Shown here in pieces: positions 1 through 11,189 of a stretch of DNA of 64,000 nucleotides (position 1 is the first letter of the stretch; each line of letters opens with the position of its first letter). Both the position numbers and the translations under genes were made by a program. The DNA is from Symbiodinium microadriaticum (lineage: Eukaryota; Sar; Dinophyceae; Suessiales; Symbiodiniaceae), in contig LSRX01001530.1 of NCBI GenBank assembly GCA_001939145.1, forward strand, positions 59,285 through 123,284, in the 5' to 3' direction. The notes under the pieces are model-generated. The model was not told the origin of the DNA, ran no database searches, and worked only from the letters and a program-made list of their open reading frames with translations.

Positions 1-44
1 CTTCGGCAATTGGCAATCTGCAAAACTCGCTCTTGCCCACCTCC

Positions 45-909
45 GTTGATGGCCTTCTGTGCTGGGGGAGCAGGCTCATCGTCAAAGAGCGAGGCCATGG
101 GCTTCAACGAAAGCGCCTCGCAACGGCAGACTTCACGTGCCCGCAGGCGGTGCTCGAATTGCGAGTTCTGCAGACCTTCGGATCCGCGGGCTTCGCCGGA
201 GCGGCAACCTCCGTTTTGCTCGCGGCGTCACAAAACACCCGGTGTGGCAAGCTCAGGATGCGGCCGGCGCAGGCATCTCCGGCTCGTCAAACAGCGAGGA
301 TGTTCCACTCTTCGCGGGGGATGTCTGGGCCGCCTTGGCTCAACATGTCAACTGGCAACGGCCAGAGTATCTCCTAGCGTTCAGCTCGAGGTTTGGACCT
401 GTGAGCTTGGCACAGGTAAGCTGCCGCTGTCGTCGAAAAGGCTGTCGGTAGGCCTCCGAAACGCAGCACCGGAGCTCATGTCCGATTCAACCTTAGCGCA
501 CCTCGAAGATGGCTTCCCACCAGGCTTGCCTTTGCCTTTGCCCTTGCCTTTCGCCTGTCACGGCAAGGCGCAGACCCTGACACCCTGACTGTTGCTATGA
601 GGCCTTGGGACCAGGAACTGGAAGGGGTGGACCGCCGGCACCGACCGGTCCACCAGCATCCTCTCCCTGACACACGAGTCATCGATGGAACGATACTAAA
701 CGTGCTCTCAATGCTCGATGTTGCACAACACAGGATCTACGAGAAGAACGCTTGGCTTACTCAAACTGGCTTGGGCAATCCAGGACTAGTTATAGTGCGA
801 ATGACCTATGAAGCAGCAAGAAAAGCCAGGGGCTGGGACAGCTGCGCTGACAATTGCTTCACAGTCACCGGAAGCATCCTTCCCTACGGTCGTAGTAAGC
901 AAGTAACGA

Positions 910-959
<50 letters not shown>

Positions 960-1015
960 CAGTAGTAGTAGTAGTAGTAGAAGCAGCAGCAGGAGGAGGG
1001 GTAGTAGTAGTCGTC

Positions 1016-1051
<36 letters not shown>

Positions 1052-1134
1052 CTCCTCCTCCTGCTGCTGCTGCTGCTACGACGACGACCACTAATACAGC
1101 AGCAGCAACAACAACAACAACAACAACAACAACA

Positions 1135-1170
<36 letters not shown>

Positions 1171-1400
1171 GCTACTAACTAATGATCATAATAATAAGAA
1201 TAAGAATACTACGACGAATAAAGAACTGATGGATCCATCTTCGAGGCAACTTTTGTCCACAGGCTAGGCATCTTCGGGCTCTCTTTGGCCATGCAGCTCA
1301 GGCTTTGGATGAAATCGATGCAGCGGCTGCACCTTTCGTGGCAGAATGGAGCTGCACTGGGGCGGCGCTTATTTCTTTCTTGCGTGCTTCTGTGCCGTAA
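45..1400 (+). CDS. Hypothetical multi-exon protein, partial
   Basis: I do not recognise this protein. Three plus-strand stretches read like coding exons. The first (about 170-415) ends in VSLAQ directly before GTAAGC, a good 5' splice site. The second (about 597-900) contains EKNAWLTQTGLGNPG. The third begins after CCACAG at 1262 and runs to a TAA at 1398-1400, containing FGHAAQALDEIDAAAAPF. The 270-bp triplet microsatellite at 908-1178 would lie in the intron before exon three. The gene may begin left of the window. It converges on the minus-strand gene at 1.8-2.6 kb. The strand choice rests on splice sites and residue composition only; no domain was seen. Confidence 0.35.
908..1178. repeat. 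(GTA)n ... (TAC)n inverted triplet microsatellite
   Basis: A long GTA/AGT-type run (about 911-1050) is followed by a short GC-richer loop with CTC, CTG and CAG triplets. A run of ACA/TAC triplets (to about 1172) comes next. The two arms are reverse complements in register, so the tract could fold into a long imperfect hairpin. Several point changes (AGC, GTC) break the arms. Confidence 0.85.
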
Positions 1401-1788
1401 AGACGTGAGCGCTTGGACGTGCCTGACACCCGGGCCCAAAGGGGCACAGGTCCAGCAATGGCTTCGCGTCCGAAGCTGCTCCGCGGCGCCGATCGTGGCC
1501 ATTGTCGATGGCCTTTCCTGAGTCTGAGCTGTGTCTTAGGGCCAGAGAGTCCCAGTCCCAGTCTCACAGCTTTCTTAAGTGTCCTCACAAGAGTCAAGCA
1601 GTAAGTCCCTAACATCCTCTCGTTGTTAGCCAAGGCACGGCACAAGCTTTGGAAGGGCTCACGTTGCCTCTCACGAGATGCCTCCGACACATGCGAGGCA
1701 GCGACTGCTATTCCACACGGATTTCCGTCGGTCCCCAAGGCAGCGGATCCCTTGACTGGCACATCTTCTTCACCCTCCTCCCCTCGTC

Positions 1789-2570
1789 TTATCCTCTTCT
1801 AGTCACCCAGCCTCGGCGTGTGAATCCGATCCAGGACGCCCCCGGAATAGCCAAGGAATCGTACATGCAGGTTGGGAGACCTGACAGGATCTCAGACTGC
1901 TCAAATCTGTGCAAGAGATGATGCGCGACGTCTGTGCCAAGAAACCAGAAGCTTGAAAACTCAGGATGCATGCATTTATGCCTGTGTAGAAATCTTTCAT
2001 GTTCCAAGAGTGTGCCTCGACTTCCACTTCCTCGCGCCCAGATCCCAGCTTCAAGCGACAGACCTCCAAGCCCGATCCGAACCTCAAATCGATCGAGGAC
2101 TATCGGCAGAGTGTCGGAATCCTTTGGGGTCCTCGGCGGCCGGGCTCCAGGCGGGCTCTCTTTGCCCTGCGTGTCGTGCCAGTCGCAGACCCGCTGGAGC
2201 AGGGCTCGCCAGAGCGTGTAAGCCGTGTAGGCATCGATGGTCGCCCCTCTCCATTCTTCGTTTCGGGAACCGGGGAGCAGGGACAGCAGCCGGGCCTTCG
2301 CTGCTTCCATCGAAGTCTCCGTGATCCATATCTGGATCGTGACTCCACACGAGATCCTTGCAGCCAGGCAAGTGTTCACCTTTCTCTTTCCCCCCGAAAA
2401 CTTTACAGCTCGGCCAAAGTTCGCTGGGAGATCCGAAGCTCTTGGTGTAAAGCAGCCCGCGCTCGCTGTACATCCCCCAGTGCATCGCCACGTGCGCAAC
2501 GGCCGGCATGGCAAATCCATGCCTTCGCTGGTCTTTCAATGAACTTTTCCTAGCAATCGCCTGAGACAGC
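1789..2570 (-). CDS. Hypothetical protein, at least two coding-like segments
   Basis: I do not recognise this protein. On the minus strand an upstream segment (about 2410-2540) contains GMYSERGLLYTKSFGSPSEL. A downstream segment (about 1800-2330, another frame) contains SMEAAKARLLSLLPGSRNEE and YTLWRALLQRVCDWHDTQG. The frame change near 2370 could be a short intron, but I cannot place it. The reverse strand gives arginine/serine-rich shadows. No domain or targeting signal is visible. Its upstream end meets the degenerate ATT/ATC repeat at 2560-2840. Confidence 0.35.
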
Positions 2571-2840
2571 CTTTTTACAATTATCATTCTTCTTCTGCTT
2601 ATTACGATCATTGTCAACTCGAAAATTACTACTCGTGTTGTTAGTCTTATGATCATTGCTGCCATGATTGTCAAAATGACCATTCTTACCATTGTTATCC
2701 ATATTATCTCTCTATTATCACTATTATCCTTATTATCAGTACTATTGTCCTTCTTATCCTTATTATCCTTGTTGTCCCCAGCATCCTTTGTATCCTTAGT
2801 ATCATTATTCTTATTGCTATTAATTGCACTGATTTTGCTG
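2560..2840. repeat. Degenerate ATT/ATC triplet repeat
   Basis: The tract is dominated by TTATC, ATTATC and TTGTC units with many substitutions, i.e. an old triplet microsatellite. It reads as runs of isoleucine/leucine/serine or asparagine/aspartate, but this is simple-sequence composition rather than a gene. Confidence 0.7.
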
Positions 2841-2946
2841 TGCATCTGAGGAGCAGCGGCTCTACGCTGGCCACCTCACTCCAACATCGGGCAGCGCATC
2901 GCAGCTGCCTCATCTCGAAGCGCTGGTGCTCGGTGGCCTTACTCAG

Positions 2947-2947
2947 C

Positions 2948-2993
<46 letters not shown>
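2947..2993. repeat. (CAG)n microsatellite, about 15 units
   Basis: An uninterrupted CAG/GCA triplet run. It lies in an open frame on both strands (poly-serine on plus, poly-leucine on minus), but neither frame is clearly a gene. Confidence 0.9.
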
Positions 2994-3566
2994 TCTCTAG
3001 CTCTACATGTGTTGAATTCTCGTGACAGTGAGGTGCGCACACAGCATGAAGCTGCGATCAACTGTCGGAGCTTTGGGTGATCAAACGTCACCATCGGCCC
3101 CATCAACGAGTGCAGGTGCTGAAGTGATCTTGTCTGAAAGCCTCTTTCGGGTTGTTTTCCACTTTCCTACAGGGGTGCGAACAATACGTAAGTCAGTCTC
3201 CATAGAGCATGCACAAAGGCTGTCTTGCACTCGTCGGGCCGAAATGCTCCAGCTTGAACGGGCAGCGAGCTGCAACAGTCTTTGCTTGTAGTCTACATCT
3301 GCTCACTTCGCTGGCAGTCTCGCCTCGAGCGGACCACCTCTGCGGGCGAAGAGTGCGTTCAAGGAAGACACCAAGTCAGGTGCCTGCCGGGATCCAGGCT
3401 TCGCGGACTTGTCAGAAAGTTTGAATGGTGTTGCAAGGTCTGTCACGAACACCTCCTCAGCAACCGGTTTCGGCAATGCATCGTCATGGTGCGAGCTCTC
3501 CAGTGCCTCTCGACAGGCAACACATTCACACTTTCATGCGCTCTCTGCAGTCGCATTCACTCAAAG

Positions 3567-4615
3567 CTAAGCGGGGCGGTCGCAGTTCCGGGTGCGCGCC
3601 TCGTGCTCCTCTTGCTCCGCCTGCTCCGCCTGCTCGGCGTGCTCGGCGTCCTCCTGGGCAGCCTCGGCCTGAGGCTGAGGCTGAGGCTCCTCGAAACGCG
3701 GAGGACTCGGAGGGTCTTCCGCCAGGAAATCCTGCGCATATGCACACACTGCACGCGGTGAATTTCTAACCGTTTCGGACCTACAGAGCTGGAATATGAG
3801 CTTTGACCGATTTCGACGGGTCCGCCACGGACTGAGGAGCATCCCAGCTGCTATGCCAAGCCTGGCGTCATGCGATCATGGATCACGCGCGAAGAATCCA
3901 CAACGCGCTCTTCTGTTGGACTCGAAACTTCGAACCGTCAGATGCCCCGTGGTCTCGTGGAGCTCCGTACTGTGCATCTCGTGGCACATTCTGCCAGAGC
4001 CCTTACCGAATATTTGTTGCAGGAGCAGGCCTCGCTTCCAAGCACCAAGGGAAGCGCCGGCCAGTCCTCGTCTACCTGAGATCTTTCCGTCTTCCCCAGC
4101 ACAAAGAGAGCCGAAGGCCATGCGGCCACGCCTTCATGTGGACGAAGTCCTGACCCAGACTGAAGGCTTGCCGGATTGCCTCGATCTCAGCCTCGAGAAG
4201 ACCGCAAAGAGCCATTAAAAAAAGGTGAAAACTTGGGGGGCTCGAGCCTCGGGCGCGGTCTCCACGTCTAAGTTCGACCAGATGTCCTCTTTGGATGTGC
4301 TTCAATCTGAGCTTCAATCCCCAAAGAGCCCATACTTTGCTCCTCCACAGCCTCTGCCGAGGCCTGGCGCCGCTCTAACACACTGTCAGGGGAATTTTCC
4401 GAGGCGGCCCTGGCCTCCAGGACAGTGTCCTCCTCGGTCTCAACTCTGTGCTCCAGGAACTGGCTCTGTGCCTTCAGCGATAAACTTGGATCACGGATCA
4501 CGGGAATGCACAGGCAGCCGTAGGCAGCTGTAGCTCTAGGAGCAATGCTAGGACTTCCAGGCTGCAGGAGGCCATGCGTAGCTTCAGGCCCACAGCCTGG
4601 ACGATTGACGCTCAC
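3567..4615 (-). CDS. Hypothetical acidic/glutamine-rich protein fragments
   Basis: I do not recognise this protein. Minus-strand segments look coding. About 4270-4480 contains LEHRVETEEDTVLEARAASE and RRQASAEAVEEQSMGSLGIE. About 4130-4215 contains MALCGLLEAEIEAIRQAF. About 3580-3750 contains AYAQDFLAEDPPSPPRFEE followed by an acidic Ala-Glu-Gln repeat. They share strand and spacing and could be exons of one charged, partly coiled-coil protein. The link between them is inferred, and the acidic repeat could be simple-sequence composition. Confidence 0.3.
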
Positions 4616-4643
4616 CCAAGGACTCAGATTCTCTCCGAGACTC

Positions 4644-4660
4644 TAGGGGTTTAGGGTTTA
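4644..4660 (+). repeat. Interstitial telomere-like tract (TTTAGGG type)
   Basis: A short tract close to two TTTAGGG units with one extra G. It lies in a non-coding stretch. Confidence 0.55.
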
Positions 4661-4855
4661 AGAGCACCTCTGCTCTCTGAGTTACGATGCTGGCATATGC
4701 TTCTCACAGGGAAAAGTCGCGACTCTCCACCTCGCCTCCGCACGCCGGGCCGTCTTTTGTAGCCTCTCCTCCGTGATCTCGGCTCGCCTGACGAAGGCAG
4801 GGCCATGCTTCTATTTAAATATTTCCGACATATGCATCCATCTATCATGTGTCTG

Positions 4856-4925
4856 TTCACCTACCTACCTTCCTTCCTTCCTGCCTACCCTACCGCTACC
4901 CTACCCTGCCCCAACCTACCCCTGA
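4856..4925. repeat. Pyrimidine-rich CCTA/CCTT tract
   Basis: A run of CCTACC, TTCC and CTACC units with almost no purine except spaced A. It is simple sequence with no gene. The surrounding interval 4650-5700 holds no convincing gene. Confidence 0.6.
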
Positions 4926-5326
4926 GGACAAAGCAATAAAATGACTCGCGAGTCCGAGCAGAGCTGAAAGCCAGGCCTGAGGATCCCGTCTCTGAGGGAT
5001 TGCAGCGCCCGCAGAAGAAGCTCGTCCTGGTGGCACGTAGGCTTGGGGCCGTTTTTGTGTTTAAGGACCTTTTTCCGTCTTGCATCCAACAAGCTCGGAG
5101 AGCCTGGTTCAGGCAGGCCTGTATGCCCCCTTCGAAAATCAGACATCACTCCACGATTGGAAGCCCCTCAGAACCGCTCGAACTGTTCCGAACCCTCGCC
5201 GCACCGGTCACCTTCTTCACTCGATTTGAGCTGCAACCCCTGGGATACTGCTGGCCGCGGACCGCTTTCATCTTCTTTTCTTCTTTCGACTTTGCATCAC
5301 CCTCCCTAGCAACGAGGCTTAGGGCC

Positions 5327-5344
5327 GTTTAGGGTTTAGGGTTT
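5327..5344 (+). repeat. Interstitial telomere-like tract (TTTAGGG)2.5
   Basis: Two perfect TTTAGGG units plus a partial one. A diverged unit (CTTAGGG) lies just upstream. The orientation is the same as the 4644 tract. Confidence 0.75.
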
Positions 5345-5748
5345 CAGTTTTCGTATAGATTCAGCATGGCTCCTGCACCGCATCCCAACTCGACACCTGG
5401 CCATGTAGCTGCTGTAGCCTGGACTGCTGCGCAGCACTGCTATCTACATCTGCCAGAAGTCCAGCACATGTCAATGTGGGCACTCGATCTCAGGCCAACA
5501 CACTGCAGCGGGGTCACCGGCCATCAATACGGAAGTCTATTGTTTGTAGCTCTAGGCCCTAGGCTGTCAGGGCAAACTCTGCCAACTGAAATATCCTAAT
5601 CAGGATGGCCTTGTCATCAGGTTTGTGCAACACAACACAGGCTCCCATCATGAGTGCGCACATCAAGGGTGCAACGTGTTGAAGCTAAGATCGCTGCGAA
5701 CAGCTGCGAGCCACAGACGCAGAACATCAGTTGGAAGGCATCTTCACC

Positions 5749-6042
5749 ATGAACGACCCGAACCCAACCCAAGACGTTTTGAAGCTGCAGCTGGCACCCA
5801 GCCTTCTGGGGCCGAAAATCGGCTCGGCAGGCTTTCGGGAGGTCGCGCCCCCCGTCAAACAGAGCTACGCAAGCAGGCACCAGCGTTCCTCCTCTCGAAA
5901 GCCTGCGTGCCGGGAAAATGTGAAAGTGAGACGATCTGTGCTGGAACGGTCTGTACATGCTCTAACTTTGGAGCTCTCTATCCAAACACTCCGCGACGAT
6001 TCACGCTGTACCAACCCTGACCCTCAGCATTTGCAAACATGA
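5749..6042 (+). CDS. Hypothetical protein, 97 codons
   Basis: I do not recognise this protein. An ATG in good context (TTCACCATG) opens a frame beginning MNDPNPTQDVLKLQLAPSL, then GPKIGSAGFREVAPPVKQSY, and ends at 6042. The first 60 residues look coding and the tail less so; an intron may follow. The opposite strand is also open here (with GEDAFQLMFCVCGSQ), so the strand is uncertain. Confidence 0.3.
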   Translation: MNDPNPTQDVLKLQLAPSLLGPKIGSAGFREVAPPVKQSYASRHQRSSSRKPACRENVKVRRSVLERSVHALTLELSIQTLRDDSRCTNPDPQHLQT

Positions 6043-6189
6043 ATGGCAGAGATGTAAGGAAGCTCCCCGATTGCTACCGACATGGGACACAACCGAGGCA
6101 GGAGCCGTCCTGATGATCCGGATCTGTCAAAAATGACCCACAATAAAGCCGCAAGAAAGAACAGGCCTATTCTCTCGCACAGAATGCCC

Positions 6190-7640
6190 ACTCATGTGCA
6201 GACCACCTCCTCATCCAAGTACAAAATCTCAAACTTGCCGAAGGGGGCCGAAAGCCTCAGAGTCAATCGCAAAAGCCCATGTCAAAGGCCAGGCGAGATC
6301 CCTCCATCCGTAGAGACTCGGGGCCCAGCGGACCGCGGAGATTCACTTTAAACGCCTGGAATGTCGCACACCGGATCGCCCTCGCTGCATGAACATAGAG
6401 TAAACCCAGCTTAAGCACCAGCGACTTTTTGCCCCGCTCCGGTTTCGGGCGGCACCGCAGCCTCGCCTTAGATGATCCCAGCCCTAAAGTTGGCCATACA
6501 TGCGCTCGGACACGCCAACCACAAGGTGCAGTCTTCTTCTGTCCAGAGGTCTGGCTTCTTCCTCCGCCCTCCTTTGTCTCTCCTGCTTCTCTTCCCATGT
6601 CCTTAGGCACTTTGAATGGGCCAACTGCCCTGCGATCTCATGATGGCCAATGTGCCGAGTGTCTGTCTGGGCTTCGACGGACTCTCTGTCAAATGAGAGA
6701 GCGCAAATTGCATGGCAATCCTCCCATGCCAGTGATACGACACTCGAGCACACTAAGAGCTGTTGAGCAATCGCTGGACAGTCATGCATGCTGCCAGGAG
6801 TCGCATATCGCGTACCGGAAGTCAACTCCTCCAAGCCGTGGTACAAGCCGCTGCGGAATATGACAACATCGCCCTTGAAAAGCTCCTGTAGGGGCTGAGA
6901 AGGCGAGAGGAGACCCGCAAGCACCCAAGGCAGCGCCTGGCAGTGCCGACGATCCACATTCCTCTTTCCAGGTTGGACGAAAAAGCGTCCGCCCTCGTAG
7001 TCCTCACCTTCAGAAGACTGCACTGTCACTGGCCAGAGTTGGCGAAAACAGCTCCTGCCTGGATCGCTCAGTGGACACATGACCTGGAACGGGAACATTA
7101 CGGTGCCCTGAAGGTCGCGGTGTGGCTCCATGAAGCCGCCCGGGCAGTACCTCAGCGCTTGCATCCACACGTCCACACAGCCCTCTCCTGCTGCAGCGCC
7201 TCAGCGCGATCGAGGTCGGCAACCTCTGTGGGGGAGCTGCTGCTTTGCAAATTTCCCAGAGATCAGAGATCCTGAGCAACATAGCCACAGGCCACAGCGT
7301 TGCAGAACTAGAATTCTGCTGCCACGATTTGTGTTCGCAATCTGGTCGCAGGCGCAACGACTCATTGATATGACAGACTGCACACTGCATGCGGGATGCA
7401 TTGTCCAAGGAGCTTCGGGGGATAGGCCTCCAAAGCAAGCGGCTTCGGGGAAGTCTCTGCTCTGAACATCTCGATCCTTGTTGCCACTCTCACGTTCCAT
7501 TCAAGTCCGGCTGATCCAGATCCGCAACTCTCTTCGCAGACAGGGATCTGTGCGTTCGCCACTGGGGCAAGTGACGTGTACAAGGCCTCACGTAGGGCGT
7601 TCAGCGGCGATGGCAGTGGCTCCCGCAAGTAGGCAAACTT
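6190..7640 (-). CDS. 2-oxoglutarate/Fe(II)-dependent oxygenase
   Basis: The protein is predicted to bind Fe(II) and 2-oxoglutarate and to hydroxylate or demethylate an unidentified substrate. The minus-strand core (about 6800-7176) shows, in order, RYCPGGFMEPHRDLQGTV with the HxD iron ligands (HRD), DYEGGRFFVQPG of the jelly-roll fold, and GDVVIFRSGLYHGLEELT followed by SGTRYA, giving the distal His and the Arg that binds 2-oxoglutarate. An upstream exon (about 7500-7630) contains REPLPSPLNALREALYTSL. A Lys/Glu/Arg-rich exon (about 6560-6640) and a hydrophobic one (6265-6480) lie downstream. A GC-AG intron between SDPG and EDYEGG would join the first two motifs neatly. The start codon was not found. 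The substrate class (prolyl hydroxylase or AlkB-like) cannot be told. Confidence 0.75.
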
Positions 7641-7817
7641 TCCTCAACATGACACCGGAATGGATGGGAAGCCTCGCGACTGATAGGGCTCACAAAGATG
7701 ACGAGGGGCCGTAGCCAAAGTTCATAGCCTTCCTTCGACGAGAGACAGCTTGCCAAAATGCGATTCACATGACGTCAGCTTCCACAGCGTACTGGTTGAG
7801 ATGTCAGCAGATAACGT

Positions 7818-8290
7818 CTAGTCGGCTGTGTCTCTGATACGGCCGAGTCGCAAGTCGACGATGCGCATCGCTGCCAGATCGCCGGGCTTCGCAGGTGTGC
7901 AATCGACAAGGCTCTCAGGCCACAAGCTGTCCACATCGCCCCTCACCTCCGTCAATGTTTTTGAGCTCATAGAGTCGCAGAGCTTTCAGGTACGCAGAAT
8001 GCTTCATCCACCTTGAAGCATTGAGCCAAGTGGCCATCTCACCCAAGCGCTCGATGGTCTCCTGAAGCATGGAACCCAGGTCTTTCCCAGAAAACGATAC
8101 GTGGCAAGCACAGCCAGGGTGCCAGGTCGAGGAGCTTCTCCAACACCAAGAAGCCCTGAAAAGAAGGAATAGGCTGGCCGATCTTGCGATCACAGGCCAA
8201 GCCATGCGCCCGGGCCTCGGAGTCCAGCGTCCGGCGCCCTTCTGCGATTCGCTTTTCCACTTGGGAGCAAATCGCCTCTTCGAGCCTTAA
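7818..8290 (-). CDS. Hypothetical small protein, C-terminal exons
   Basis: I do not recognise this protein. Three coding-like minus-strand segments are seen: about 8170-8285 (LEEAICSQVEKRIAEGRRTL), about 7960-8080 (MLQETIERLGEMATWLNASR, then HSAYLKALRLYELKNIDG, followed by GTGAGG as a likely 5' splice site) and about 7818-7920 (CTPAKPGDLAAMRIVDLRLG), ending in TAG at 7818-7820. The helical, charged character suggests a soluble protein. It sits just upstream of the oxygenase on the same strand and could even be its 5' part. Confidence 0.45.
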
Positions 8291-8304
8291 AATGGACGAG
8301 ACAG

Positions 8305-8392
8305 AAAGGATAATGATAGCAATAATAATAATAGTAGTAGTAATAATAATAATGATAATAGTAATAGTAATAGCAATAGTAATAATGGTAAG
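8305..8392. repeat. (AAT/AGT)n triplet microsatellite
   Basis: A run of ATA, AGT and AAT triplets with scattered substitutions and no coding sense. The stretch 8400-8600 after it holds nothing recognisable. Confidence 0.8.
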
Positions 8393-8599
8393 AATCTCAA
8401 GCTGCCTAAGGGGGGGGCACCTCTTCGTAGCATCCGCGTCGTCCATCGCAGCCGAAGGTCGCCGAACAAGGAGGAAAGCCCATTGCAGGTTTCGGGAGGG
8501 GGGTTATATTTTACTGCTAACATAATCAGGAACCGTAAAGCCTAAAGGATAGCAGTACTACGAATTTAAGCCTCTAATGGCTTCTAGATCATTGCAGGG

Positions 8600-9640
8600 C
8601 TCCTGGTGCACTGTGCTTGCGTCGCACACCTGCTTACGACTACAATCCTAGTGCCCTCATCTATGAAGTACCGGCAACACTGCACGAGCCAAACCAGCAA
8701 ACAACAAAGACACATCTGGGGCCGCCGATCTTTGAGACACACACACACACACCGGTGCTCGTGCTCGCTCCCTCTCTTCACTTCACTTCACTCCGGGGTC
8801 CAGGGAGCTGGTGAGGCCCCCTGCACCGAGAGGTGTAAATCAGGTGCGCCTCTGTGATGAGGCCTTGTGGGGGAGAGTGAGAACCCAGAGTCGCCGGCAA
8901 AAAGGTATGTTTCCCCGGTCTGCAGAAATAAGCAACAAGATCTGGATCTCTTGCTTGCTTGCACGCCGTCTGAGGAGCAGGGGAGGCCCCTACCCCTCTG
9001 CGCTCTCGCGCTACCGCACCTGTCTGTCTGGCAGCGTCGGCGTGAATCTGGATCTCTCTCTCTCTCTCTCATCCCGCAAATCTCTCTCGCACGTGCGCCT
9101 CTCTCTCTCTTTGCTTTGCTAGGGGCATGGGCCGTGAGCCTCACGACACGCGTGCTTGCTCAACCTCCTTCATGTTGAGGGATGGGCTCGGCTGTTCAAG
9201 GGAACTTGGTGCTCCGTTTTCCGGAGGTCTGAGCTGGTGCCCTGGTCACTTCACAACACAAGTGTAACAGGACGTTCTTTCTATTTTCGCCAGGGCTATG
9301 GAGTAGGGGAAGACCCCCTACACTGCGCGCGAGTGCGCCCCCGACGGTTGTGCGTGCCAAGTTGCAGGTGCACCACTCTGGCGGTACATCGGATTCCCCC
9401 CAAAACAAACTGCAAGAAAGCGAAGCTTTACACACACCCACTCTCTCACCCTCTCCCTCCACAAAAAGAAGCAGCCTTGCCTCCGGCACATCCACACCGA
9501 AGATCCTGCACAGCGGCGGGCGTTTTCCATAGCCCTCGACGCAACCGGCCATTCCTGGCCTCTGAGGCGCAAGACCGAGACCTCGGATGTTGAGCTCCAC
9601 CTCAGGACGAAAGCCAGCAGAGACCTCTCTGTACTGTGTA
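8600..9640. other. No confident gene; simple repeats
   Basis: The stretch contains a (CA)n tract near 8737-8752 and interrupted (TC)n tracts at about 9053-9115. Open frames occur on both strands (for example a minus frame at 9196-9600), but their composition does not settle a gene or a strand. Confidence 0.5.
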
Positions 9641-9950
9641 TCCTCTGTTGGCAGCTCTTGTTACTGAAGTTGGTGTGCTTACGCTGACCCTAACGAGCAG
9701 CTGCAGGCCCAAAGCGGGAGGCTTTCGGACAACCGCCACACTTCAACGTGGTGCGAAGGAGCAGCAGTATATGCATATTGCTTGCACGCGATGTTGCTTC
9801 TGTCCTGAAATTCCTGAACCTGTGAGACTTTGAGTATTTCTCAGTGGCCTCGATTGAAGCCACATGGTTGTCCTTGCATCATTGACTGGAACCATGCTCC
9901 TCGATGCCAGTTTCGCTCCCATTGGCCCATGGAAGACAAGGATCACTACG

Positions 9951-10047
9951 GTTGATGATCAAAATCCTGCATTACCCATAATAAGGAATATACCATAATT
10001 CCCATAGTTTAGGGTCCTTAAGGTAATGCAGGATTTATGTCATCAAC
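9951..10047. mobile_element. MITE-like element, 97 bp, with 26-bp terminal inverted repeats
   Basis: The left end starts GTTGATGATCAAAATCCTGC. The right end is its reverse complement with about three mismatches, both reaching the shared ATCCTGCATTACC core. The interior is AT-rich and has no coding capacity. No clear target-site duplication was found. Confidence 0.65.
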
Positions 10048-10059
10048 AGTACCACTACT

Positions 10060-10726
10060 AGTGCTGCAACCGAAGGACCCATCCCGGGGCTCGGGGGCGC
10101 ACCGTGGTGGGCGAGGCGACTTTGTAGTCAGTGAAGACCCGCTGGACGAAGGCATCCCTGAGCTCAGAACAGATTTGGAGCTCCAAAGCCTCTCATTTCC
10201 GAGTCCCCGGCTCCAGAACAGAATCTTTGATTCCCACCGCGAAGGAAGACGGCCGATACTCAATGACATTGGCAATGGTGCCTCGCACTCCGGGTAGTAC
10301 GACGCAAGCAAAGATGGCTGCTGCCACTGAGGAGGTGGCCACTATTGGCATCGATCTCCTGTCCAATCCTCCTGCGATACACGACCAGATTTCCAGGCTA
10401 CCACCTCCACCCACACCAATCAGCCGGGCTTCCCTAGGGTGCTGAAGGGCGAAGTTGGGATGCCAATGATGTCCTGAGGCTTGTTGCTTTTTCGGTGCAA
10501 GCTTCGGAAAGTCATGTCTGAATCTAAACAACAAGCTCGAGATGGCAGAAATCATCAAATTGAGTGCGTCCAAGCTACGGGAGCATCCGTATAGATCAGC
10601 GTCCAGTTTCCACCTCGGCCAGCGCCAGGCAAGGCCATCCGCAACTGCAGACTTCTGCTGGCGTGGCCAGGGCCACACCAACAAGCCCGCACGTGGGCCT
10701 TCTTTGTCCCAGGCAGGCATAAGCAC
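10060..10726 (-). CDS. Hypothetical protein
   Basis: I do not recognise this protein. A minus-strand frame (10193-10480) contains LEIWSCIAGGLDRRSMPIVA and NVIEYRPSSFAVGIKDSVLE. A second frame (about 10075-10180) contains ELRDAFVQRVFTDYKVASPT. A short intron between them near 10190 would join the two. Upstream, about 10560-10680 is open but less convincing. No domain was identified. It lies directly beside the 97-bp inverted-repeat element. Confidence 0.4.
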
Positions 10727-11189
10727 GTTTGGTGCGGCACATCTTTCGACAGGGACTGTACTGCACTATGAAGCCCAAGCAAAAGGGCAGAATTCATTTG
10801 TTGCATCCACGGCCAGTGGGTCAAGTGCAACAAAGCGATATGGACATATATGAAAACTCACGATAGGAATCGAGGAGGAGCTTGCTTCGGGATCCACCTC
10901 GAGGCAAAGTTGACATGCCACAAGACCGAGACCGCAATGCAAACGCACCGTGCTTGTGTGGCCTCGGTCTCTCTTCACCGTCCGCCGCGGCGGCGCTCCC
11001 GGCTGGGCCCGCCCGCCACACGTGCACCTCGCAACGAAGATTTTTGACTTGTGCCTTGCGGCGATGCGCCCGGCAAACACTGCGAGGGGGCACCGCTGCT
11101 CCAAGACTTCGCTCCAGCAGTCTGCACGCCATAATTCTTCAACTCTTGGGTCAGCTCATCAGCAGCCTCCTGTCTATGACCGTCACGAA

